From positions 1 through 61,720 of the forward strand of contig SVTH01000013.1 in the NCBI GenBank assembly GCA_015063885.1: 61,720 nt of DNA, read 5' to 3'. Below the pieces are notes generated by a model. The model made no database searches, was not told the origin of the DNA, and saw only the letters and a list, made by a program, of their open reading frames with translations. Below are positions 16,860-22,817 of this stretch, piece by piece; position 1 is the first letter of the stretch; every line of letters starts with the position of its first letter. The translations under genes and the position numbers were made by a program. This DNA is from Oscillospiraceae bacterium (GTDB lineage Bacteria; Bacillota; Clostridia; Oscillospirales; CAG-382).

Positions 16860-17701
16860 ACCTCCCGCGCCTCCTTCACCATGGCAACGAACAGCTCCTC
16901 CACCGTCACGGGGAGGGGCGTTACCCCTGCGGGCAGATCCTCACGGAGAAGAATGGCCTCCACGCCGTTGTGGCTTTCCCGCAGATGCACGGGGGAAAGG
17001 TCACCCAAGGCGGCGTATTCCTCTGCAGACAGCTGGAGCCCGCCGTACCGTGCCAGGAGAGCGTCCTTCTCGTCGCTAACCAGCACACGGCCCTTGTCCA
17101 GGAAGGTGACGTAATCGCAGATCCGCTCTAAATCGCTGACGATGTGGGAGGAGATCAGCACGGAATGCTCCTCGTCACGGGTGAACTCCGTCAAAAGCTC
17201 CAACACCTGATCCCTGGCAAAGGGATCCAAGCCGTTGGTGGGCTCGTCCAGCAAAAGCAGCTTGGGACGGTGGGACAGAGCCACCGCCAGGTTCAGCTTC
17301 ATCTTCATGCCCGTGGAAAGCTCTCCCCAGGCTTTGGTGTAGGGGATGTCAAACTTCTCCAGCAGACTGCAGTAGGTGTCCTGCTCCCAGTTTTTGTAGA
17401 TATCCTTCAAAAGGGAGCCGATATACTTGGGGGTGAACCCCACGGGAAAGCCCATGCCGTCCAGAACGATGCCCATGTCCTCCTTGGCGGCGGCAAGATC
17501 CTCCTTGTGATCCTTTCCGAACAGCTTTACCATGCCGCCGTCCTTGTTCAGCATATCCAGCACCAGCTTGATGGTGGTGCTTTTGCCCGCACCGTTGGTG
17601 CCGATCAAGCCCATGACGCATCCCTTGGGCAGGGAAAAGCTTACGTCCAGGGAAAAGCCCTCGAACTTCTTTTGCAGGTTTTGGATCTCCAATGCGTACA
17701 T
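16856..17701 (-). CDS. ABC transporter ATP-binding protein (YtrB-like)
   Basis: This is the ATPase of an export-type ABC system. Walker A is GTNGAGKST (about 34-42), the signature loop reads LSTGMKMKL instead of LSGGQ, and Walker B is LLLLDEPTNGLDP. The H-loop is SSHIVSDLERI. After about residue 205 there is a short C-terminal extension with no clear domain. At 281 aa it resembles YtrB/BcrA-type ATPases. It lies 17 nt downstream of the GntR regulator and upstream of four membrane-protein genes. In Bacillus, YtrA-regulated ABC systems respond to cell-wall antibiotics; the signal here is unknown. Confidence 0.93.
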   Translation of the reverse strand: MYALEIQNLQKKFEGFSLDVSFSLPKGCVMGLIGTNGAGKSTTIKLVLDMLNKDGGMVKLFGKDHKEDLAAAKEDMGIVLDGMGFPVGFTPKYIGSLLKDIYKNWEQDTYCSLLEKFDIPYTKAWGELSTGMKMKLNLAVALSHRPKLLLLDEPTNGLDPFARDQVLELLTEFTRDEEHSVLISSHIVSDLERICDYVTFLDKGRVLVSDEKDALLARYGGLQLSAEEYAALGDLSPVHLRESHNGVEAILLREDLPAGVTPLPVTVEELFVAMVKEAREV

Positions 17702-17718
17702 CTTTCAAATACTCCCTT

Positions 17719-18096
17719 CTATGTCTTGTCTTCCATGCAAAAATCCAGCATGGCCTTCAGATCTTCCTTGGTGAGGTTGCAGGAGGCGGCCAGGACGGCG
17801 ATCTGCTCCATGTGGGACTCGATCTTCTTCAGATTCTCCTCCCGCAAAAGCTCCAGGTTTCTGGGGGCGACAAAGCACCCCTTCCCGGGAACGGTGTAGA
17901 GAAAGCCTTCCTTCTCCAGCTCGTCGTAGGCGTGCTTGGTGGTGATGAAGCTGATCCGCAGATCCTTTGCCAGACCGCGGATGGAGGGCAGCATCTCGTC
18001 CTCTTTCAAGCTGCCGTTTATGATCTGCGATTTGATCTGGGTGTAGATCTGATCGTAGATGGGCGTTCCGCTTTTGTTGTCGATGAATACGTGCAT
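17719..18096 (-). CDS. GntR-family regulator, YtrA subfamily (125 aa)
   Basis: The protein has an N-terminal winged-helix domain (about 1-75: PIYDQIYTQIKSQIINGSL, LPSIRGLAKDLRISFITTKHAY) and only a short helical dimerisation tail, which is diagnostic of the YtrA subgroup that lacks a large effector domain. It is the first gene of the ABC cassette. A perfect 10-bp inverted repeat overlaps its own -10 box (18113-18139), so autorepression of the whole operon is the natural inference. Confidence 0.93.
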   Translation of the reverse strand: MHVFIDNKSGTPIYDQIYTQIKSQIINGSLKEDEMLPSIRGLAKDLRISFITTKHAYDELEKEGFLYTVPGKGCFVAPRNLELLREENLKKIESHMEQIAVLAASCNLTKEDLKAMLDFCMEDKT

Positions 18097-18112
18097 CCCG
18101 TTACCTCACATC

Positions 18113-18139
18113 AACTGTATATGCCTATTATATACAGTT
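18113..18139. promoter_or_regulatory. Inverted-repeat operator of the ABC cassette
   Basis: The arms AACTGTATAT (18113-18122) and ATATACAGTT (18130-18139) are exact reverse complements separated by 7 nt. The site covers the -10 hexamer at 18127-18132. It is the best candidate binding site for the adjacent YtrA-type regulator. Confidence 0.8.
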
Positions 18140-18155
18140 ATAACGGTTTTGTCAA
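18127..18155 (-). promoter_or_regulatory. Consensus sigma-A promoter of the ABC cassette
   Basis: On the minus strand TTGACA (18155-18150), 17 nt, TATAAT (18132-18127): a perfect consensus promoter about 31 nt upstream of the GntR start. Such a strong promoter would need repression, consistent with the overlapping palindrome. Confidence 0.9.
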
Positions 18156-18165
18156 TAGGGAAAAG

Positions 18166-18203
18166 CAAAAAAATCCCCGTACCGTCAAAAAAACGGTACG
18201 GGG
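18166..18203 (-). terminator. Intrinsic terminator of the nucleotidyltransferase-like gene
   Basis: An 11-bp perfect stem (18175-18185 with 18193-18203) is followed on the minus strand by a run of Ts (18173-18166). Confidence 0.88.
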
Positions 18204-18209
18204 ACGGGT

Positions 18210-19349
18210 TTACAGTCCCAATTCCTTCATCATGCCGTCGGTGAGGGCGGACGCACTTTCGGAGATGCGGCTGTTTGCCCGCATCTCGCCTGCGGCGTTT
18301 TTCAGCCTGCCGCGGAAGACCGTCTCCACCCATCTGCGCAGCTGATACCAAGGAATTAGCAAAGCGGATTTTTTCATGTTCGGATACCGCAATTCCAATT
18401 GCTCTCTCGGCATCCAGATACGTCTCATAGCGTAGCGGAGCTTTCCTCCCGCCCGCTGACGGTTCAGCGCCACGTTGTTTTCCGTGGAGCCGTACACCCC
18501 GCCTCGGAGCAGGAAAGCCTCCATCTTTTCGGTGAGTGCGGTGTGGGAAGCGTTTCCGAACCACACCTCTCCCAAATGCAAAGCGTTTTCCAAGAACCGT
18601 TCCAGCGCCGCCTCGCGGCAAAGGGCAAGGAAGGCCTCCTTGTCGTAACACAGCTGTTCCGTCAGCAGCCGCAGATCCGCCAAGGGCTTGATGCCGCACC
18701 CGCCGTGGGCAAAGTGATACGCCATATGAGCCACGGTATGGAACAGCAGAAAATGGTTTTCCTGGACGTAGGTGAGCCCTTCTTTTACCAAGGAGTGGTT
18801 CCAAACCGTCTCCAGCACCCCGTCCATGGGCTGACAATGCTCCATAAGGGTGAAGTGAAGCTCCAAATGCACCCCGCTTTTGGAATACAGGGAAAGATCG
18901 TGGTAGGCGGGCTTATCCTTCACCGTGTAGCTCAGCTTTTCCGTCAAGACCTTGGCGGCCCCGTCCAGGTCTTCTTTTTTCACCAGCAGGTCGATATCAC
19001 AGCTGGTGCGGAGATAGGGCTGGGGGTAGAGGTCCCGTATCACGGAGCCCTTGAGAAGCATATGGGGGATCCCCGCCTCCGTCAGCACACGGCAAATGGA
19101 AGCCAGCTCGTGACGGTTGAGCTCGTAGCGGTAGATGGCCAGGGTCTGTTGCTTGCGGATGGAGCGGGAAAGCTCGTCCTGCCCCAAAAGCCCCCGCTTT
19201 TCCAGGGGGGAAGCCAGCAGGTGCGCCAGGTCGTGGGCTTTTGCCAAGGCGTAGACCTTGGGCAGTAAAGCAGGGTCTATTTCCTTCGTGCAGGGGATCC
19301 GAAAGATCTCTTCCCCCGCCAGGGCAAACAACAGCTTTCGTGTCTCCAT
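18210..19349 (-). CDS. Nucleotidyltransferase-fold family protein (NTP_transf_5-like, 379 aa)
   Basis: The protein resembles the uncharacterised nucleotidyltransferase family PF14907. The likely catalytic block is GIPHMLLKGSVIRDLYP followed by RTSCDIDLLV (about 103-130); the D-x-D pair in CDIDLLV fits the metal-binding site of this fold. A later helical part contains FHTVAHMAYHFAHGGCGIKPLADLRLL. ATG 19349 is chosen over an upstream in-frame start because of the GGAGCG site. It is a lone gene with its own terminator, downstream of sigE. No partner or substrate can be inferred. Confidence 0.82.
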   Translation of the reverse strand: METRKLLFALAGEEIFRIPCTKEIDPALLPKVYALAKAHDLAHLLASPLEKRGLLGQDELSRSIRKQQTLAIYRYELNRHELASICRVLTEAGIPHMLLKGSVIRDLYPQPYLRTSCDIDLLVKKEDLDGAAKVLTEKLSYTVKDKPAYHDLSLYSKSGVHLELHFTLMEHCQPMDGVLETVWNHSLVKEGLTYVQENHFLLFHTVAHMAYHFAHGGCGIKPLADLRLLTEQLCYDKEAFLALCREAALERFLENALHLGEVWFGNASHTALTEKMEAFLLRGGVYGSTENNVALNRQRAGGKLRYAMRRIWMPREQLELRYPNMKKSALLIPWYQLRRWVETVFRGRLKNAAGEMRANSRISESASALTDGMMKELGL

Positions 19350-19416
19350 AGCGGCGCTCCTTTCCCGTTTTTCGTGATGGCTCCATATTACCACAAAAAA
19401 ACGCCGCCGTCAAGGG

Positions 19417-20133
19417 CTACACCTTCTTCAAAAGCTCCTTCAGCCTGGCCATGGTCTTTTTCTCCAGCCGTGAGATATAGCTTTGGGAGATCCCCAGAAG
19501 ATCCGCCACCTCCTTTTGGGTCTTTTCCTGCCCGCCGCTCCCCGGGGCCAGTCCAAACCGAAGCTCAATGATGGTCTTTTCCCTGGGGGATAGGGATTCC
19601 AGGGCCTTCCGCACCATGGAACGCTCCTCCTTCACTTCCAGCTCCTTGCACACCTCGTCCACCTCCGTGCCCAGCATATCTCCCAAAAGAAGCTCGTTGC
19701 CGTCGTAATCCACGTTCAAGGGCTCGTCCAGAGAAAGCTCTGCCTTCACCCCCGCATTCTTCCGCAAGAACATCAAGATCTCGTTTTCGATACACCTGGA
19801 TGCGTAGGTGGCCAGCTTGATCTGCCTGTCGGGACGGAAGGTGTTCACCGCCTTCATCAGCCCGATGGTGCCGATGGAGATCAGATCCTCGATCCCCACG
19901 GCGGAGCTTTCAAACTTCTTTGCGATGTACACCACCAGCCGCAGGTTCCGCTCCACCAGAATGTTCCGCGCCCCCTCGTCGATGGCAAGGCGGTCGATGA
20001 GCTCCGCCTCCTCCTCGTGGGATAAGGGGGGCGGCAGGGTCTGGGGGCCGTTGATGTAATACACCTCCCCCGCGGGGAAGATCTTCTCCAAAAATCTCCG
20101 CAGGGGATTCTTTTCCAAAATACCAATGCTCAT
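19417..20133 (-). CDS. sigE: Sporulation sigma factor SigE (pro-SigE)
   Basis: This is the mother-cell sigma factor of early engulfment. The N-terminal pro-sequence (about 1-27) ends in [17 protein letters not shown], equivalent to the EVYYIGG cleavage area of Bacillus. Region 2 includes [14 protein letters not shown] and [15 protein letters not shown]; region 4 includes [12 protein letters not shown] and [14 protein letters not shown] 20133 ([10 protein letters not shown]) gives a pro-sequence of usual size; an upstream in-frame start at 20181 would lie inside repeat DNA. The activating protease gene spoIIGA is upstream, but 163 nt away and separated by three hairpins. Confidence 0.95.
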   Translation of the reverse strand: MSIGILEKNPLRRFLEKIFPAGEVYYINGPQTLPPPLSHEEEAELIDRLAIDEGARNILVERNLRLVVYIAKKFESSAVGIEDLISIGTIGLMKAVNTFRPDRQIKLATYASRCIENEILMFLRKNAGVKAELSLDEPLNVDYDGNELLLGDMLGTEVDEVCKELEVKEERSMVRKALESLSPREKTIIELRFGLAPGSGGQEKTQKEVADLLGISQSYISRLEKKTMARLKELLKKV

Positions 20134-20154
20134 GTACTGTTTCCTTTCAAACAG

Positions 20155-20202
20155 GTTAAGAATCTCCAAAGAACTTTTCATACCAAAAACTGTCGTTTTT
20201 GG
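20155..20202 (+). repeat. Dispersed hairpin element, copy 2
   Basis: The segment TCTCCAAAGAACTTTTC is followed by an 8-bp hairpin at 20183-20202 (CCAAAAAC TGTC GTTTTTGG). It aligns with 8259-8298 and, on the opposite strand, with 47111-47130. The larger first hairpin of the element is missing here. Confidence 0.75.
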
Positions 20203-20233
20203 AAAATAATGATATTGTTTACAATCCGGGATT

Positions 20234-20286
20234 CCTAAGGGACGAGTCCCTTAGGCGGAGATTCTTAAGAGGCAGAGCCTCTTAAG
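20234..20286. repeat. Two perfect hairpins in the spoIIGA-sigE spacer
   Basis: A 9-bp stem at 20234-20242/20247-20255 (CCTAAGGGA and TCCCTTAGG) and a 10-bp stem with a 3-nt loop at 20264-20273/20277-20286 (CTTAAGAGGC and GCCTCTTAAG). The first resembles the hairpin at 46165-46186 on the other strand. No T-run follows, so full termination is not expected. Confidence 0.8.
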
Positions 20287-20296
20287 CGTCCCCTCG

Positions 20297-21073
20297 TCAC
20301 AACAGCGCCCCCGGCAGCAGACCGTCCAGCCCCGCAAAATCGGAGTTGTCCGTATCGATGCCGATCACCGCCTCCACCTGCCGTTTCTTTTCAAAGGGCG
20401 GGCAAAGGGTGATCTTATCGGGGATAAACCCGTAAAGCAGCCCCAGCCCCGTCTCCGTGCGAATGGGAATGGCCCGCAGGGGAACGGGACTGTTCCCGGG
20501 CGAGGGCTTATTCAAGGGCTCGGGCAGGACCGCCGAGGAGAGAATCACCACGGGGAGTGCGGAAAAGGGCTCCGTCACCAGATTCCCGCTGTCCACCAAA
20601 AGATCCGCCTTCACGGACCCGCCTCTGAATTCGATCTCGATCTTCATGTTTTTCTCATAAACCTTCTTTCTGCAGTGAACACCGTAAAGCACCAAGGGGA
20701 GACAGCCCAGGACTGCCGTTACCAAAACGCCCCAAGCCGTGACCTTTTGCTGTCCTATGTAATACGCCCCGCTGACCAGCCCTCCCAGGCAGAAGCAGGA
20801 CATCAAAAACGTAAACCAGGTCTTGCAGAACGCCTTACCGTTTTGCCACGGAAACGCCGCCAGGCAGATCAATGCGGAGGCAAGCAGATGGGGAAGGATC
20901 TGCCACCCCTCCGGGAGAAACGCCGCCCCCAGGCTGTACACCGCCCCCAAAAGGGACGCCAGCACCACCCGCCAGCCCACGAAACGGCGGGACGCCACCT
21001 TCGCCGCGGCGCAAAGGCAGAGAAAGTCCATGGCGAAGTTCAAAAACACCAGAACGTCCGCATATAGTATCAA
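20297..21073 (-). CDS. spoIIGA: Sigma-E processing peptidase SpoIIGA
   Basis: This is the membrane-embedded aspartic protease that cleaves pro-SigE. The N-terminal half holds about five membrane helices (FLNFAMDFLCLCAAAKV onward). The C-terminal protease half contains KADLLVDSGNLVTEP with the catalytic Asp at about 161. The start is set at TTG 21073 because a GGGAG site sits 8-9 nt upstream and the product begins ILYADVLVFLNFAMDFL like other family members. An in-frame ATG at 21181 would add 36 unlikely residues. The gene precedes sigE as expected. Confidence 0.9.
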   Translation of the reverse strand: MILYADVLVFLNFAMDFLCLCAAAKVASRRFVGWRVVLASLLGAVYSLGAAFLPEGWQILPHLLASALICLAAFPWQNGKAFCKTWFTFLMSCFCLGGLVSGAYYIGQQKVTAWGVLVTAVLGCLPLVLYGVHCRKKVYEKNMKIEIEFRGGSVKADLLVDSGNLVTEPFSALPVVILSSAVLPEPLNKPSPGNSPVPLRAIPIRTETGLGLLYGFIPDKITLCPPFEKKRQVEAVIGIDTDNSDFAGLDGLLPGALL

Positions 21074-21119
21074 TACCTCTTCTCCCTGCTCCACGGCGGC
21101 GCCCCCCTTCTTCCTCTCT

Positions 21120-21153
21120 ATTGTAGACCCTCGGGGGTAAAAATCCTGTCGCA
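21120..21153 (-). promoter_or_regulatory. Candidate spoIIG promoter with Spo0A-like box
   Basis: On the minus strand a TACAAT -10 (21125-21120) lies about 47 nt upstream of the TTG start. The + strand reads TGTCGCA at 21147-21153, one mismatch from the Spo0A box TGTCGAA, at about the -35 position. This matches the architecture of Spo0A-activated spoIIG promoters, but the box is short and imperfect. Confidence 0.4.
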
Positions 21154-21189
21154 ATCTGCGGGGAACCCATCTTTTTTCCAAGGAAGGCC

Positions 21190-21390
21190 GTGACCCCTTT
21201 GAAGAAACCTCTGCTTCTGTTCCGTAAGGTGAAAAACGACTGGCTGTTGCTCCTTTTCCTGCTTTTGTTCCTGTTTTGCTGTCTCCGCCTGTTCTGCATG
21301 GGGGAGGAGTCCGCCGAGACCATGGCGGGGGAGTCTGTCTACGTTCCCCAAAGCCTCATCGACACCCTGAAAAAAGCCATGGAGGACTGA
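21190..21390 (+). CDS. Small single-pass membrane protein (66 aa)
   Basis: The start is GTG 21190 with AAGGAAGG just upstream. A basic N-terminus (KKPLLLFRKVK) is followed by one strongly hydrophobic helix (about 18-36) and a 30-residue polar tail. No family is recognised. The next gene, an M50 intramembrane protease, begins at the first base after this stop codon, so the two are very probably translationally coupled. It reads divergently from spoIIGA. An obvious hypothesis is a small partner or inhibitor of the protease, by analogy to SpoIVFA/BofA acting on SpoIVFB, but no sequence similarity to those is visible. Confidence 0.7.
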   Translation: MTPLKKPLLLFRKVKNDWLLLLFLLLFLFCCLRLFCMGEESAETMAGESVYVPQSLIDTLKKAMED

Positions 21391-21975
21391 ATGTACGCCG
21401 TCTTTCCCCGTCTCAAGCTGCGGGTGAACCTGTTCGCCCTCCCCGCCTTCCTCTTGACCTTGTATTTGGAAGGCACTCTTCCCGCCCTGCTGTTGCTGTC
21501 CGCCGCCCTGCTCCACGAGGGCGGGCATTTGCTGGCCATGAGGGCCTTCTCCGTCCCCATCCGACGGGTGGATATCAACCCCATGGGTGCGTTGATCCTT
21601 TACGACGACAGTTTGTGCTCGCGGACGGCCTCCGGATGGATCGCCTTCGCAGGGGCGGGGGCGAATCTCACAGCCTTGCTGCTCTGCCTCCCTTGGGCGC
21701 TGAAAAGCCCCTATTTGCTGTTTTTTACCTTGGCAAACGGATTCCTCGCCTTTCTGAATCTTTTGCCCTGGAGTGCCCTGGACGGGGGAAAACTGCTGTC
21801 TTGCATCCTTTCCCGCCGCCTCCTGCCGGAAAGAGCGGAGCAGGTCTGCAAAGCCGTCTCCCGCCTCGCCGCCCTCTTCCTGGCGGTGCTTTTTACTGCC
21901 GTGGGAATGGCGTCCGCCTTCCCCTTGTGGTATCTCCTCCTCTCCGCCGTGCTGCTGGCTACGGGATTTTGTTAA
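21391..21975 (+). CDS. Site-2 protease family M50, SpoIVFB-like (194 aa)
   Basis: This is an intramembrane zinc metalloprotease. The zinc motif HEGGH (42-46) lies in the second hydrophobic segment. A conserved C-terminal motif NLLPWSALDGGK (123-134) supplies the third ligand Asp at about 131. There is no PDZ or CBS domain. Compact M50 proteases of this type in spore formers cleave pro-SigK (SpoIVFB). The position beside spoIIGA and divergent from the sigE operon supports a sporulation role. A zinc-protease housekeeping role (YwhC-like) cannot be excluded. Confidence 0.88.
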   Translation: MYAVFPRLKLRVNLFALPAFLLTLYLEGTLPALLLLSAALLHEGGHLLAMRAFSVPIRRVDINPMGALILYDDSLCSRTASGWIAFAGAGANLTALLLCLPWALKSPYLLFFTLANGFLAFLNLLPWSALDGGKLLSCILSRRLLPERAEQVCKAVSRLAALFLAVLFTAVGMASAFPLWYLLLSAVLLATGFC

Positions 21976-22002
21976 AAGACTTTGAACAAATCCCTCCGTC
22001 TC

Positions 22003-22031
22003 TTGCTTTTTCGGCAAAAACAGGCTATCCT
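22003..22031 (+). promoter_or_regulatory. Promoter of the HAD gene
   Basis: TTGCTT (22003-22008), 17 nt, TATCCT (22026-22031). Transcription would begin near 22038, which places ATG 22040 essentially at +1 and favours the start at 22067. Confidence 0.6.
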
Positions 22032-22066
22032 ATAAAGGAATGAAACGAGAAAAGGACGTCACACCT

Positions 22067-22777
22067 ATGTCAAAGATCACCACCGTGCTGTTCGACCTGG
22101 ACGGCACCCTCCTTCCCATGGACCAGGACGTTTTCGTCAAGGCCTACTTCGGGTTGCTTGCCAAAAAGCTCGCCCCCCACGGCTACGACCCGGAAAAGCT
22201 GATTGCCGCCATCTGGCAGGGCACCGCCGCCATGGTGAAGAACGACGGCAGCGTTACCAACGAGGAAGCCTTCTGGGCCTCCTTTGCCACCGTGTTCGGA
22301 GAGGACGTGCGGAAGGACGAGCCCATCTTCGACGCCTATTACCGCAACGAGTTTGCGCAGGTGCAAAAGTCTTGCGGCTTTGCTCCCCAAGCGGCCGAGG
22401 TGATCGCCTACCTCAAGGAAAGAGGCTTCCGCCTCGCTCTGGCGACCAACCCCATTTTCCCCGCCGTGGCTACGGAAAGCCGTATCCGCTGGGCAGGGCT
22501 TCACAGGGAAGACTTCGCCCTGGTCACCACCTACGAGAACTCCCGCCACTGTAAGCCCAACCCCGATTATTATCGGGACGTGCTGGAGGCCCTTGGCTGT
22601 ACCCCCAAGGAGTGCGTGATGATCGGCAACGACGCCACCGAGGATCTTGCCGCCGCTACCCTGGGCATCCCCGTATTTCTGCTCACCGATTGCCTCATCA
22701 ACAAAAAAGAAGCAGACCTCTCCGCCATCCCTCACGGCGGCTTCGACGATCTGCTTGCCTATTTGCAAACTTTGTAA
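22067..22777 (+). CDS. HAD-superfamily hydrolase (phosphatase-like)
   Basis: HAD motif I is VLFDLDGTLLPMD (about 6-18). Motif II (T/S) is in LALATNP, motif III is the Lys in SRHCKPNPDYY and motif IV is MIGNDATEDLAAA (about 185-197). A helical cap lies between motifs I and II, as in phosphoglycolate-phosphatase-like subfamily IA members. ATG 22067 has an AAAGGA site 10 nt upstream and fits the promoter; an in-frame ATG 22040 would be almost leaderless. The substrate cannot be deduced. A terminator follows. Confidence 0.9.
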   Translation: MSKITTVLFDLDGTLLPMDQDVFVKAYFGLLAKKLAPHGYDPEKLIAAIWQGTAAMVKNDGSVTNEEAFWASFATVFGEDVRKDEPIFDAYYRNEFAQVQKSCGFAPQAAEVIAYLKERGFRLALATNPIFPAVATESRIRWAGLHREDFALVTTYENSRHCKPNPDYYRDVLEALGCTPKECVMIGNDATEDLAAATLGIPVFLLTDCLINKKEADLSAIPHGGFDDLLAYLQTL

Positions 22778-22782
22778 CAAAC

Positions 22783-22817
22783 GCAAGGCCGAGTCCTGAG
22801 ACCCGGCCTTGTTTTCT
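22783..22817. terminator. Terminator between convergent genes
   Basis: CAAGGCCGAGTC...GACCCGGCCTTG forms a stem with one internal mismatch region, followed by TTTTCTT on the + strand. It lies between the HAD gene and the DUF4855-like gene ending at 22817. Confidence 0.75.
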
